DNA from: Candidatus Woesearchaeota archaeon
GTDB taxonomy: Archaea; Nanobdellota; Nanobdellia; Woesearchaeales; JACPJR01
Assembly: GCA_016187565.1 (NCBI GenBank)
Contig: JACPJR010000014.1
Location: forward strand, 62,001 to 126,000
Direction: 5' to 3'
DNA: 64,000 nt
Shown here: in pieces, positions 33,888 to 43,231 of the stretch
How the letters are laid out: every line of letters begins with the position of its first letter
Numbering within the stretch: position 1 is the stretch's first letter
Program-made: the position numbers and the translations under genes
The notes under the pieces: generated by a model
Told to the model about the DNA's origin: nothing
Databases searched by the model: none
The model's input: only the letters and a program-made list of their open reading frames with translations

Positions 33888-34478
33888 TTAGGGATGATTC
33901 GATTTGCTTTTTACATTGATAACGCCTTTTTCCGTCACAAGAATGTCCATAGCCACATCCCATGGATCAACCGGAATCTTTTCCTGAATTTGGCAGGCAA
34001 ACGCTACTCCTATCTTGAGAAATTCTTTATCCTCTAAGAACTTATCATAATATCCCTTGCCATAGCCGAGACGATAACCGTGTCGGTCAAAGCCAAGACC
34101 AGGAATAAGCGCAACATCAATAACACTCGGATCACATTCGTCAAGGCTTCCTAGTTCTGGTTCAAGTACGTCGTAGCTGCCTGGCTTTAAGTCATTAAGA
34201 CTTTTAATCTGGGCAATTCCCAACTCCCTTTTTTCAGGATGCATAAAAGGTACGTACATCTTTCTTTGTTTTTGACGAAGCATGTCTCTGATCATCGTCA
34301 GCGTTTCTACTTCACTTTTGAAAGAAACATAGAATAAAATATCGTGAGCTTTCTTTAGTTGTGGGAGTTCAAAAAGAAGATCTTTAATCTGTTGACTCTT
34401 TGTGTGTCTTTGTGAGATTGGAATGGATTTTCTTTGCTCTTGAAGATGTTTGCGTAGTGTTTCCTTGTCGATGTTCAT
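33888..34478 (-). CDS. 5-formyltetrahydrofolate cyclo-ligase
   Basis: 196 residues. The ATP/folate motif LGFDRHGYRLGYGKGYYDKFL (about 127-147, longer than shown in parts) and N-terminal basic KHLQEQRKSIP, with VPFMHPEKREL, mark the MTHFS family. The enzyme converts 5-formyl-THF to 5,10-methenyl-THF with ATP, returning formyl folate to the one-carbon pool. Its start codon overlaps the purD stop (ATGA), so it is the last gene of a purF-purD-fcl operon. The combination makes sense because PurH in this genome needs 10-formyl-THF. Confidence 0.9.
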   Translation of the reverse strand: MNIDKETLRKHLQEQRKSIPISQRHTKSQQIKDLLFELPQLKKAHDILFYVSFKSEVETLTMIRDMLRQKQRKMYVPFMHPEKRELGIAQIKSLNDLKPGSYDVLEPELGSLDECDPSVIDVALIPGLGFDRHGYRLGYGKGYYDKFLEDKEFLKIGVAFACQIQEKIPVDPWDVAMDILVTEKGVINVKSKSNHP

Positions 34479-35818
34479 GGCTCTTTTGATTCTTTTGTTG
34501 TTTTTGTTTTCACTTTCAACAGTTTGTTCATATGATCGACGCGTTTCTTGAGTAATTCTTTTGTTCCAATATCTTCTCTGAAAAACACCTTTCCTTTTAC
34601 CTTGCTTACAGCATCTTGGACAATTTTTTCAGCTTCTTCAATACTCGGAGCGATACCAACCATGGCAATTGCTCGCGAAGAGCTCATGATCAGTTTTCCA
34701 TTGTGCTCGTCAACTGAGGCATAATATTTGCGTGCTTTTTTTCCACATGCAGAGATATCGATGACTGCTCCTTTTACTGGATGCGTTGGATACCCTTCAG
34801 GAACAAGGTATTTGCAAACCGTTGCTTTTTGTGCAAATGCTAAGGTAATCGTATCTAATTTTCCTTTGGTGAGAGCATCGGCAACCTTCACAAAGTCGTT
34901 TTTAATAATAGGCAATACATTCATTGCTTCAGGATCGCCAAATCGAGCATTGTACTCGATGAGCTTTACTCCGGTATTGGTGAGCATAAAACCACCATAC
35001 AGGATACCTTTATAGTGTTCACCAGTCTCTTTGGTTAATGCATGAGCAACCTGTTCGGTAATGGTCACAGCCTCTTGTATATGCTCTTTCTTCAGGAAAG
35101 GCAAGAGATGATCTGCACATGAATAAGATCCCATGCCTCCGGTGTTGGGCCCAGTGTCATTGCTGTATGCACGTTTATGATCTTGTGCCGGTGGCATTGC
35201 AAGCACGGTTTTTCCATCAGTCAAACATTGTAGGCTAAATTCCTCTCCGTCAAGTTTCTCCTCAACAACGACTGTTTCCTGTTTTGCAAAAAGCTCTTTA
35301 CAATAATCCAAAGCCTCTTGGATATCGTGGAAGTGATCGCCCTGTACCTTTACTCCTTTTCCGCCAGTTAATCCATCAGGCTTAACAACAATGCCGGAAA
35401 GTTGTTGCATAAAGAATTCAAGTCCAGCATCATGAGAAAATACCTTATATGCTGGCAAGCCCTTGATCTGATACTTCTTCATCAAATCGCGCAAGAACGA
35501 TTTACTGGTTTCGACCTGTGCCAGTACACGCGTCGGTCCAATGCATCTGATATGGAATCCGTGCAGAAAATCAACAATGCCTGCTGCTAAGGGTGCTTCA
35601 GGACCAATGACCGCTATTTCTGGCATTACCTCATCAATGAATTCTTTGAGTTTATCAAAATCATCCAGCTTTCCCAGCATGTATTTTTGAGAACAAGCTA
35701 TAATCCCTGGATTATTTGCATGCATCCACGAAAATAACGTAGCATCAGGACTTCGGGTAATCCATTCTGCAAGAGCATGCTCTCGTGCACCGTTTCCCAC
35801 CAGTAATACATGAACCAT
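34475..35818 (-). CDS. purD: Phosphoribosylamine--glycine ligase
   Basis: 447 residues. It begins VLLVGNGAREHALAEWI (dinucleotide-like loop) and has an ATP-grasp core with KPDGLTGGKGVKV, EEKLDGEEFSLQCLTDG, QDHKRAYSNDTGPNTGGMGSY and EYNARFGDPEAMNVLP. Catalyses the second step of purine synthesis: 5-phosphoribosylamine + Gly + ATP to GAR. The ribosome site AAGGTG is 8-10 nt upstream, and the gene starts 21 nt after purF stops, so the two are one transcription unit. The C-terminus is Lys/Thr-rich. Confidence 0.95.
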   Translation of the reverse strand: MVHVLLVGNGAREHALAEWITRSPDATLFSWMHANNPGIIACSQKYMLGKLDDFDKLKEFIDEVMPEIAVIGPEAPLAAGIVDFLHGFHIRCIGPTRVLAQVETSKSFLRDLMKKYQIKGLPAYKVFSHDAGLEFFMQQLSGIVVKPDGLTGGKGVKVQGDHFHDIQEALDYCKELFAKQETVVVEEKLDGEEFSLQCLTDGKTVLAMPPAQDHKRAYSNDTGPNTGGMGSYSCADHLLPFLKKEHIQEAVTITEQVAHALTKETGEHYKGILYGGFMLTNTGVKLIEYNARFGDPEAMNVLPIIKNDFVKVADALTKGKLDTITLAFAQKATVCKYLVPEGYPTHPVKGAVIDISACGKKARKYYASVDEHNGKLIMSSSRAIAMVGIAPSIEEAEKIVQDAVSKVKGKVFFREDIGTKELLKKRVDHMNKLLKVKTKTTKESKEP

Positions 35819-35839
35819 GGTAACACCTTACCTTTATCC

Positions 35840-37294
35840 TTAACAGCTCTTTGCCAGTATCCGTTGTTCTTCAATGGCTTTGAGAACCTCTGGCGTTACA
35901 TCTCCTGTTGGATAATTCCCATCAAAACAGGCTGTACAGAAGGCTTTGATTGCCGGATTGCCTGCGCGAGATGCCTTGATCATCCCTTCCATGGTCTGAT
36001 AAAAGAGTGCATCTGCACCAATAATTTTTTTGATCTCTTCAATACTATGATCTCTTGCAATAAACTCTCTCCTTGTTTGCATATCAATACCATAGACGTC
36101 TGGATATCGTATCGGTGGACAGCTTGAAGCAAAGTACACTTTTCTTGCACCAGCATTGCGCACCATTTGAATAATCCGTTTAGAGGTAGTTCCCCGAACA
36201 ATGCTATCATCAACAAGAAGTACTCTTTTTCCTTTGAGTTCAATGGTTACTGGCGTTAGTTTGAACTTGACTGAAACCTCTCTGAGCTCTTGACTGTGCA
36301 TAATGAATGTCCTGCCAATATATCTGTTTTTGAGTAATCCTTCTCGATACTTTACCTTGAGTTTTGCTGCCAGTGCTAATGCGCATGCCCGTGAAGTGTC
36401 TGGTACAGGAACAACAACATCAATAGGAACATTTGCCTTTGCAACGACTTTGGCTAGTTCCTTTCCTAATCGTAATCTTGTTTTGTAGACACTGATTTTG
36501 TCAATGATTGAATCTGGACGAGCGAAATAGACATACTCAAAAATGCATGGCGTTCCCTTATTAGGGCCAACCTGTTTGTGATGGACATTACCTTCTCTAT
36601 CGATAAAAAATGCTTCTCCTGCAGCCACATCCCTGACAATACTGTAACCAAGTGCAGACAAGGCACACGATTCTGAGGCAAACATATAGTTCTCTTTTCC
36701 ATTCACTGTTTTTTTTCCTAAAATCAGGGGTCGAATGCCATGAGGATCGCGGACAGCATAGAGTCCTTTATTTCCGATAAGCCCGACCATCGAATAACTG
36801 CCTTTGACGTTTTGGAAGAGATAGGCAACTGCTTTGTAGAAATTTTGAACTGAGAACTCTTTTTTTGCATGTTCCAGAAGTCCTTCTGCCAGAATATTAA
36901 GGATGGCTTCAGAATCAGAACTGGACTGTAATTGCCTATGGAGTTTGTTGATAAGGAGATCTCGTAACTGTCCATAATTAGTCGAGTTTCCATTATGGGC
37001 AATGGAGATACCGTACGGATGCGTCAGAATAAATGGTTGTGCCTCTTGCGCTGACAGGGCATAACCTGCAGTTGGATAGCGAACATGACCAATACCCATG
37101 GTTCCTTTTAAGTTCTTTAATTTCCGTTCGGTAAATACTTCTTGGACAAGTCCTAGACCTTTCTCTAAATGGAAACAGTCTGTACAGGTGTTAATCCCTG
37201 CTGCATCCTGTCCTCGGTGCTGGAGCATGATTAATCCTGCATACAGTTCAGGAGCAACATTCTCTTGACCAATAATTCCGATAATACCACACAT
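35840..37294 (-). CDS. purF: Amidophosphoribosyltransferase
   Basis: 484 residues. The mature nucleophile Cys2 directly follows Met1 (MCGIIGIIG), with no propeptide. The glutaminase domain contains LQHRGQDAAGI and AHNGNSTN. The phosphoribosyltransferase domain has VVPVPDTSRACALALA and the PRPP loop LLVDDSIVRGTTSKR. The first committed step of purine synthesis. The late Cys residues (AFCTACFDGNYP) fit the Fe-S or zinc-binding C-terminal pattern of the family in part. TATA element about 37333-37342, short leader with GAGGGT ribosome site. It lies between repeat copy B and purD. Confidence 0.96.
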   Translation of the reverse strand: MCGIIGIIGQENVAPELYAGLIMLQHRGQDAAGINTCTDCFHLEKGLGLVQEVFTERKLKNLKGTMGIGHVRYPTAGYALSAQEAQPFILTHPYGISIAHNGNSTNYGQLRDLLINKLHRQLQSSSDSEAILNILAEGLLEHAKKEFSVQNFYKAVAYLFQNVKGSYSMVGLIGNKGLYAVRDPHGIRPLILGKKTVNGKENYMFASESCALSALGYSIVRDVAAGEAFFIDREGNVHHKQVGPNKGTPCIFEYVYFARPDSIIDKISVYKTRLRLGKELAKVVAKANVPIDVVVPVPDTSRACALALAAKLKVKYREGLLKNRYIGRTFIMHSQELREVSVKFKLTPVTIELKGKRVLLVDDSIVRGTTSKRIIQMVRNAGARKVYFASSCPPIRYPDVYGIDMQTRREFIARDHSIEEIKKIIGADALFYQTMEGMIKASRAGNPAIKAFCTACFDGNYPTGDVTPEVLKAIEEQRILAKSC

Positions 37295-37411
37295 CTGACC
37301 CTCGTTTTCTTGTATTTTCTTAGGTTTTCTCGTCTTATAAATAGTGAACGGAGTATATAAAGCTTGTGTATGAAGTGAATACTTGTCTAAACCTGTGAAT
37401 CATAAACTGCA

Positions 37412-37761
37412 CGCCACCACAAGGGCGGCTGACGGATTTGCTCGTTGAGCAAATCCTACGCAACACCCCGGAGGGGGCAAGCCCCGTTGCGTCAGCGCCC
37501 AACTGGTTACGCTCAGTTGACACGCAAGGGAGAGCATGAAACTCTCCGACGCGGCTATACTGGCAGCACGCGGGCCGCGGTGTGTAACTTCAGGTTACAC
37601 CCATTTGATCAAACTTTGGTAAACACGCGAAAATGCATGGCATTTTCGGTGAACTGGGAAATTCTTTGAATTTCCGGTTTCCCGGAAACTTAGTTTTCGA
37701 GGATCCTGAAAATCCAACGGATTTTCATGAGTTTCGTCGCACCGCCTACAGCGGCGCTGTA
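37412..37761 (-). repeat. Hairpin-mosaic repeat, copy B (inverted relative to copy A)
   Basis: A second copy of the element at 11021-11382, in opposite orientation: 37605-37734 is identical to the reverse complement of 11117-11246 (130 nt). Further hairpins are TACAGC/GCTGTA (37747-37761), GTGTAAC/GTTACAC (37582-37600), CGCGGC/GCCGCG (37550-37579), GGAGAG/CTCTCC (37529-37547), CAACTG/CAGTTG (37500-37519), ACGCAAC/GTTGCGT (37458-37492, with an inner G/C-rich stem) and GGATTTGCTC/GAGCAAATCC (37434-37456). Relative to copy A it lacks the 3-way hairpin block near the core and has an extra G/C-rich hairpin. Stem differences between copies are compensated. Lies between purA and the purF promoter. 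Confidence 0.85.
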
Positions 37762-37785
37762 ATCGTAAAAGATTTACTTTGGAGT

Positions 37786-39147
<1,362 letters not shown>

Positions 39148-39227
39148 TTATATAAAAAGGTATTGGGAAATAAAAATCACTCGGTGTTGTTTTTTCTTGG
39201 TTAGGGATCCACTACCGTTAGTTAGTT

Positions 39228-39632
39228 TCACCCTAGTTCAGCATCAAGTTCTTTTACTCGGGAGAGATAATCTGCCAATGAAACGGTTTCACAGACAACC
39301 TCTTCTGGAAGTGAAGAAGGGCTGTGATGAATTGCATATCTATCCCAGTTACTAAGGACGACGATGGTCTCTCCTACATCATTCCACGTTCGTAGATGCA
39401 CTACGCGTGGGTGAGTTGAATCTTTTCCTGTATCTTTTGCATCATAAGCAACATCAAGAGTTCCACAGCCTTGGCGGTCTAATCCAATATGGTATCCTTT
39501 TTCTCTGAAGAACTCTCCCATTGCACCAAATCCTACGCAGAGGTTTACGTATGACGCACTTTCTTCGACTGCTGGTGAGAGCCGTACACCTGCTTGTATA
39601 AGTTGTTCAAGCGGTGCAATAAGTTCTGGCAT
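39228..39632 (-). CDS. Hypothetical protein, 134 aa
   Basis: 134 residues, soluble and acidic. Internal elements are GFGAMGEFFREKGYHIGLDRQGCGTLDVAYDAKD and VVLSNWDRYAIHHS (shown only in part as motifs), without a family I can name. It begins one base after the stop of the secreted paralogue at 39634 and has a GAGGAGGG ribosome site overlapping that stop, so it is co-translated with the secreted-protein island. It lacks a signal peptide, unlike its upstream neighbours, and might be a cytoplasmic partner. Confidence 0.6.
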   Translation of the reverse strand: MPELIAPLEQLIQAGVRLSPAVEESASYVNLCVGFGAMGEFFREKGYHIGLDRQGCGTLDVAYDAKDTGKDSTHPRVVHLRTWNDVGETIVVLSNWDRYAIHHSPSSLPEEVVCETVSLADYLSRVKELDAELG

Positions 39633-39633
39633 G

Positions 39634-40227
39634 TTAATTCCCTCCTCTATTGTTTCTTAGTTGTTCTAATCTTCCAAGCTGTGCTTGCGAGGCATTGTAG
39701 GCTCTCTCAGCAGTTGAGGCTTCTATCCGTTGACGCATGGCTTCTCGTGCATCTGGTTCTGAATCCTTAAAGACGCCCATGAGGAATAATTTTCCGCTTG
39801 TTTCCTGATCTGCAGGATGAATCTCAAACCCATTTCTCGTAACCTTGTACCACGGATTACTGTTCTTCAAATCACTGAATCCATTACTTGATCCCATTGC
39901 AATATAATCTCCCGAAGAGAGGGTTCTGTTTTTGTCCCAGTCATAGACTTCTACTTGCATAGTCTCGTTAGGTGCAGCAAGAGTAAGACTGTAGAGTGTT
40001 GCTTCTTTCCGTCCTTGGTTATTTGTTCCTTCTTTGTAAGGATTATTTGTTCCTTCTTTGTAAGGAGTAGCCTTTCCTGATCTGAATGCGTCACCTGCTA
40101 CTTCTGCAATGAGTGCGTATTGTGGCGTACCTGCTGCATAACTTGTAGGGGCCTGCGCCTGTGCGTTGAGCGGAGCAGCAGTTATGTATGCTGCAATTAG
40201 TCCATTGACAAGGGTATTGAGTCTCAT
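39634..40227 (-). CDS. Secreted protein with EF-hand-like motif, paralogue 1
   Basis: 197 residues. The signal peptide is about 1-24 (NTLVNGLIAAYITAAPLNAQAQ). The mature part has VEVYDWDKNRTLSSGDYIAMG (about 108-128), an Asp/Asn-rich loop D-x-D-x-N-x-x-L-S-x-G-D like Ca-binding EF-hand or dockerin loops, then NPWYKVTRNGFEIHPAD and a helical tail with regularly spaced Ala/Gln. It shares all these with 40685 and 41290. A tandem octapeptide PYKEGTNN appears twice (bases 40019-40066). RBS AGGTGAAA precedes the start. Probably exported and membrane-external; function unknown. Confidence 0.7.
   Translation of the reverse strand: MRLNTLVNGLIAAYITAAPLNAQAQAPTSYAAGTPQYALIAEVAGDAFRSGKATPYKEGTNNPYKEGTNNQGRKEATLYSLTLAAPNETMQVEVYDWDKNRTLSSGDYIAMGSSNGFSDLKNSNPWYKVTRNGFEIHPADQETSGKLFLMGVFKDSEPDAREAMRQRIEASTAERAYNASQAQLGRLEQLRNNRGGN
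40019..40066 (-). repeat. Two tandem 24-bp units inside paralogue 1
   Basis: Bases 40019-40042 and 40043-40066 are identical 24-bp units encoding PYKEGTNN twice in frame. The equivalent place in the paralogue at 40685-41293 has a shorter imperfect duplication (TKEG, IKEG). This marks a slippage-prone, length-variable site in the mature secreted protein. Confidence 0.85.
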
Positions 40228-40266
40228 GCTTTCACCTGTATGTTTTGTAAAGAGTACAAATTGATT

Positions 40267-40638
40267 TTATTTATTGCCGTTCGATGTCGCAACTGGTGTT
40301 TCTGCTAACGCTAAAATATCACATTCCATTCCTGTATATCCGCCACCATCTACTTTAAAGTAAACACCAAACCCTGTCAAATTTCCATATTCAAGAAGAG
40401 GTGATAAACCAATCGCTGGATGCTTAGTGCCATAATCAACAATTCTGTCTGTTAACTCGCAGGTATAGGGTACGGGTTTGTCAGTATTTAATAGGTGATA
40501 TCCAGGAAGCCGTTTTTCAATTTCGCTTTGCGGTTTTGGAGTAGTAGCATCCATTGCTTGAGGTGCTGTATCTCCGCCACATCCACTTAACCCTAAGACT
40601 AATGCTCCAATGCCAAGCGCCTGTTGTATTTTGTTCAT
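40267..40638 (-). CDS. Putative lipoprotein, 123 aa
   Basis: I chose the ATG at 40638, because AGGTAAAACC precedes it and the product then begins with a clean signal peptide: MNKIQQALGIGALVLGLSGCGG. LSGC fits the bacterial lipobox consensus, so Cys20 may be lipidated. The mature part has two further Cys (CELT and MECD) that could pair and Gly-rich beta turns (YGNLTGFGVYFKVDGGGYTG). Function unknown. It sits between two members of the secreted paralogue family and probably belongs to the same transcript (46-nt gap from the upstream gene). Confidence 0.7.
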   Translation of the reverse strand: MNKIQQALGIGALVLGLSGCGGDTAPQAMDATTPKPQSEIEKRLPGYHLLNTDKPVPYTCELTDRIVDYGTKHPAIGLSPLLEYGNLTGFGVYFKVDGGGYTGMECDILALAETPVATSNGNK

Positions 40639-40684
40639 GGTTTTACCTCTTACCTTTATTGATCTCTGAACCGTTGGTGGACTT

Positions 40685-41293
40685 CTACGCCTCATGAAGA
40701 TGTTGCCCTAGTTTTTGTATTTGTCCTTGAGAGACGTCGTAGGTTGCTCGAGCAATGAGGTCTTCCACCTTTAGAATCACGGCATCTCGTTTTTGATCTA
40801 GTACCTCTCGTCCTCCAGGTATGGCCATACTCATTTTCGAGTATACATCCTCAATAGTTATTCCATTTGCAGGATGAATCTCGACACCATTATTCGTAAC
40901 CCTATACCATGGATTATCGTACTTCAAATCGCTTGAGATACTATTGGGTACACCTATGGTAATCTCATCTCCGGTAGAGAGGGTTCTGTTTTGGTCAAAA
41001 TCATCGATTCTTACAACAAGATCACTAGACGGAGAAACAGCAAATTTTGCCTGGTACGTCAGTCCTTCTTTAATTCCTTCTTTAGTCCAAACCATATACT
41101 GACTGTCTTCCCCTGATTGAAATGCCACTCTAGCTGCTTTTTGAAGGGTCTGGTATTCAGACGAGGTAGCCGCGTAGGTGGTTGGTGCTTGCATCGGTGC
41201 ATTCACTTGATCACCAGTCTGCGTCTGTGCGTTACTTGGTGTAAGAGCTACATACATTCCAATTAATCCATTGACAAGATTGTTTAGTTTCAT
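40685..41293 (-). CDS. Secreted protein with EF-hand-like motif, paralogue 2
   Basis: 202 residues from the ATG at 41293, which overlaps the stop of paralogue 3 (ATGA); a longer frame from 41335 would run into that gene. The signal peptide is about 1-25 (LNNLVNGLIGMYVALTPSNAQ). The mature region has RIDDFDQNRTLSTGDEITIG, the same D-x-D-x-N-x-x-L-S-x-G-D loop, then NPWYRVTNNGVEIHPANG and a helical tail ending in ATYDVSQGQIQKL. About the same length as its relatives. Probably exported; translation is coupled to the upstream paralogue. Confidence 0.7.
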   Translation of the reverse strand: MKLNNLVNGLIGMYVALTPSNAQTQTGDQVNAPMQAPTTYAATSSEYQTLQKAARVAFQSGEDSQYMVWTKEGIKEGLTYQAKFAVSPSSDLVVRIDDFDQNRTLSTGDEITIGVPNSISSDLKYDNPWYRVTNNGVEIHPANGITIEDVYSKMSMAIPGGREVLDQKRDAVILKVEDLIARATYDVSQGQIQKLGQHLHEA

Positions 41294-41901
41294 TGTTTCA
41301 CTGGTCTTAATATTATCATTTGTGTCCCTTGCCATAGTCTGTCGAGTTGTTCTTGAGAGCTCTGATATGTTCTACGTGCAAATTGAGCCTCTAAATCTTT
41401 ACTAGGAGCGTCGGTATCACTTTTCTGGGAGGTACTGTCTACTACAGTTCCCCAGTACATCATATCTGAGACTGAAGGGATTATGGTTAATCCATTGTTG
41501 GTAGCAATGTATGATGGATGAAACGCATCTAATCTTGTTCCAATTCCAGGTTCTCCTACCATCACCACATCTCCAACTGAAAGGGTACGGTTCTTATCGA
41601 AGTCATAGACTCCTACTTGAAGGGTATCATTCGGGGTAGTAAAGATACGTGCATAACAGGGACCTTCTCTTACTTCTTCATTCAGATCAATTCCATTCCC
41701 ATCAATGTTAAAAGTTCTTATCTTGGAAGAAGTAGGAGGAATTCCTGAGCTAAGGGCGTCATTGGTTACTTTTCCAATGAGCAAGTACTGCTCTGAACCT
41801 TTTGCGTAATGAGGAGCAGTTTGTGTCTGCGCCTGTGCGTTGAGCGGAGCAAGAGCAAATCCAGCTCCAATTAATCCATTTACAATCTGGTTTAGTTGCA
41901 T
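41290..41901 (-). CDS. Secreted protein with EF-hand-like motif, paralogue 3
   Basis: 203 residues. The signal peptide is about 1-25 (LNQIVNGLIGAGFALAPLNAQAQ). The mature part has GVYDFDKNRTLSVGDVVMVG, then HPSYIATNNGLTIIPS and the common helical tail (RRTYQSSQEQLDRLW). The three paralogues share the start LNxxVNGLIG, the AQAQ-type cleavage site, the acidic loop, a 'WY/SY-x-x-T-x-N-G' strand and the tail, and so arose by tandem duplication. Ribosome site GGTG is 8-9 nt before the ATG. First gene of the block after the 163-aa gene. Confidence 0.7.
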   Translation of the reverse strand: MQLNQIVNGLIGAGFALAPLNAQAQTQTAPHYAKGSEQYLLIGKVTNDALSSGIPPTSSKIRTFNIDGNGIDLNEEVREGPCYARIFTTPNDTLQVGVYDFDKNRTLSVGDVVMVGEPGIGTRLDAFHPSYIATNNGLTIIPSVSDMMYWGTVVDSTSQKSDTDAPSKDLEAQFARRTYQSSQEQLDRLWQGTQMIILRPVKQ

Positions 41902-41932
41902 TGTTTTTCACCTGTTGGTTTAGTTTACTGAC

Positions 41933-42424
41933 TTAATAACGAAGAAATGGGTTGGCTCTGTGGCGTCTTTCCCGAGGAACAAGGTCATTAAAAAGATTTT
42001 CGGGAAGAGGATCCATGCTTACTCTCGTAATTGGTCCATAGATTCCCGCGATGGTATCACTCGTATATCCTACTCCAGAGAGATAATTACCTACAACAAC
42101 ATCTCCTGTTCCGTCAGCTTTCCATGGGAAGTAGAAATTGTTAGCGGGTTGTTTTGAAACTCGGAAAGTGATAAGCGTCGGTATTCCTGATGCAGCGCTA
42201 GGCCCATTTATCACCTGCGCATCTGGGTATTGTTCTAATAATGTGTCTAATGTGGCCATCAATCCAGACGTGTTTGCGGTGTGAATTTCTGGGATGTTAT
42301 CAAAACGGCTTTTTCTCGCTGATAGTGGTAGTTGTATTACCAAGCTTCCGACAAGCGGTTGAGATTGGCTGCTTTCATCTGGATGTCCTTCTATAAGCTT
42401 TTGATAGACACGTATATGTTGCAT
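41933..42424 (-). CDS. Hypothetical protein, 163 aa
   Basis: 163 residues, no signal peptide. Alternating strands and turns (PLVGSLVIQLPLSARKS, VVGNYLSGVGYTSDTIAGIYGPITRV) suggest a beta-rich fold; a Arg/His-rich C-terminus (VPRERRHRANPFLRY) is basic. I do not recognise the family. A GGGAGTG ribosome site precedes the ATG, and a TATA element (TTTATATAG, 42492-42500 on the minus strand) is about 70 nt upstream. It is the first gene of the secreted-protein block and probably shares its promoter. Confidence 0.6.
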   Translation of the reverse strand: MQHIRVYQKLIEGHPDESSQSQPLVGSLVIQLPLSARKSRFDNIPEIHTANTSGLMATLDTLLEQYPDAQVINGPSAASGIPTLITFRVSKQPANNFYFPWKADGTGDVVVGNYLSGVGYTSDTIAGIYGPITRVSMDPLPENLFNDLVPRERRHRANPFLRY

Positions 42425-42551
42425 AGTATCACTCCCAATTCAACTGTTTTACTTGATGTACCTTTGCAGGTTGTGTAGGGAGAATTGCTTTCCTATATAA
42501 AGGTTTCCCTTTTTGTCACTCAACGGTGGCACTTCCCCCCGTGCCCCATCT

Positions 42552-42601
42552 ACTAATTACTAATGAGTAAATCTAGATATAAGTACTCATTACTGATTAG
42601 T
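42552..42601. repeat. Long inverted repeat upstream of the secreted-protein block
   Basis: Arms 42552-42569 and 42584-42601 (18 nt each) match at 16 of 18 positions; a 14-nt A/T-rich spacer separates them. It is followed immediately by the perfect 10-bp palindrome TGTACGTACA (42601-42610). It lies upstream of the TATA element of the gene starting at 42424 and after the MazF-like gene. It could be an operator for a dimeric regulator or a transcript-end hairpin. Confidence 0.65.
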
Positions 42602-42645
42602 GTACGTACATCTCAATAAAATTACCGACGTTGGATGAGAAGAAG

Positions 42646-42978
42646 TTATTTTATTATTTTTGAGATCGTGGATATTATTTGGGAATATTTACCCTCATTT
42701 ATTTTACAAATCCTTTTGATTATTTGCTGTTTGCTTGCAGTGAAAATCATGTTGCATCTAACAAAACTATCGATAGCGAGTGAGCCTTCACGTGTTTCAC
42801 CTGCTTTAATTTCTACCGCATATGTATCTCTTTTAACTTTTTGAGAGGTTATTTGACAAAGGATAACATCTTCATCCATTTCATCAGAGATAACCAAGCA
42901 GGGCCTTACTTTCCTTTCGCTTAAATCAGTATACGGAAAAGGAAAAATCACTATATCTCCTTTTGTAAATGTTTCCAT
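42646..42978 (-). CDS. MazF/PemK-type toxin
   Basis: 110 residues: METFTKGDIVIFPFPYTDLSERKVRPCLVIS, DVILCQITSQ, EGSLAIDSFVRCNMIFTASK (segments named by pattern), the MazF/PemK beta-barrel with the conserved GDIV..PFP, RP.LVIS and S..R..K/..I positions. These toxins cleave mRNA at short motifs or act on rRNA/tRNA. The gene starts within the end of its antitoxin (28-nt overlap), the common layout for such pairs. Three Cys are unusual but not diagnostic. The product ends in a basic helix. Confidence 0.88.
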   Translation of the reverse strand: METFTKGDIVIFPFPYTDLSERKVRPCLVISDEMDEDVILCQITSQKVKRDTYAVEIKAGETREGSLAIDSFVRCNMIFTASKQQIIKRICKINEGKYSQIISTISKIIK

Positions 42979-43199
42979 GCAGTATCCTCTTCTGCTGAGA
43001 GCCAGTTCTTTGCCAATGATTTTTCGCTTGCTTTGGAGGTAAACAAACCTCCAATGAGTTCGTTTTCTTCCTCAAACAGTTTTTCTCTCATTGTTTCTCT
43101 AATAAAATCTTGTAAGCTATCAAATCCTCTAACTTCTGCAACTGTTTTGGCTGCGTTAAACATTTTTTCAGACAATTTTAGACTTATTTGGGTACTCAT
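42951..43199 (-). CDS. Antitoxin of the MazF pair (ribbon-helix-helix type)
   Basis: 82 residues. The N-terminal strand TQISLKLSEKMFNAAKTVAEVRGF with the following helices SLQDFIRETMREKL fits a ribbon-helix-helix DNA-binding domain. The acidic C-terminal part (EENELIGGLF ... AEEDTAWKHLQKEI) would bind the toxin. Leaderless: a TATA element (43223-43230) lies 26 nt before the start. Two direct repeats ATAAATAC overlap the start region and are probable operators. Two-gene operon with MazF. Confidence 0.82.
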   Translation of the reverse strand: MSTQISLKLSEKMFNAAKTVAEVRGFDSLQDFIRETMREKLFEEENELIGGLFTSKASEKSLAKNWLSAEEDTAWKHLQKEI

Positions 43200-43231
43200 A
43201 AATACCGATAAATACTCATTGGTATATAAAT
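43198..43231 (-). promoter_or_regulatory. Promoter with direct-repeat operator of the MazF pair
   Basis: On the plus strand ATAAATAC occurs at 43198-43205 and again at 43208-43215, a 10-bp period that would place two RHH dimers on one face of the DNA. TATATAAA (43223-43230), read on the minus strand as TTTATATA, is the TATA element. Repressor binding here would block transcription initiation and the first codon. Confidence 0.5.

Noticed and set aside
37335-37669. Open frames inside repeat copy B
   Set aside because: The same reason: the stop-free stretches follow from hairpin composition; copy A does not encode the same peptides.
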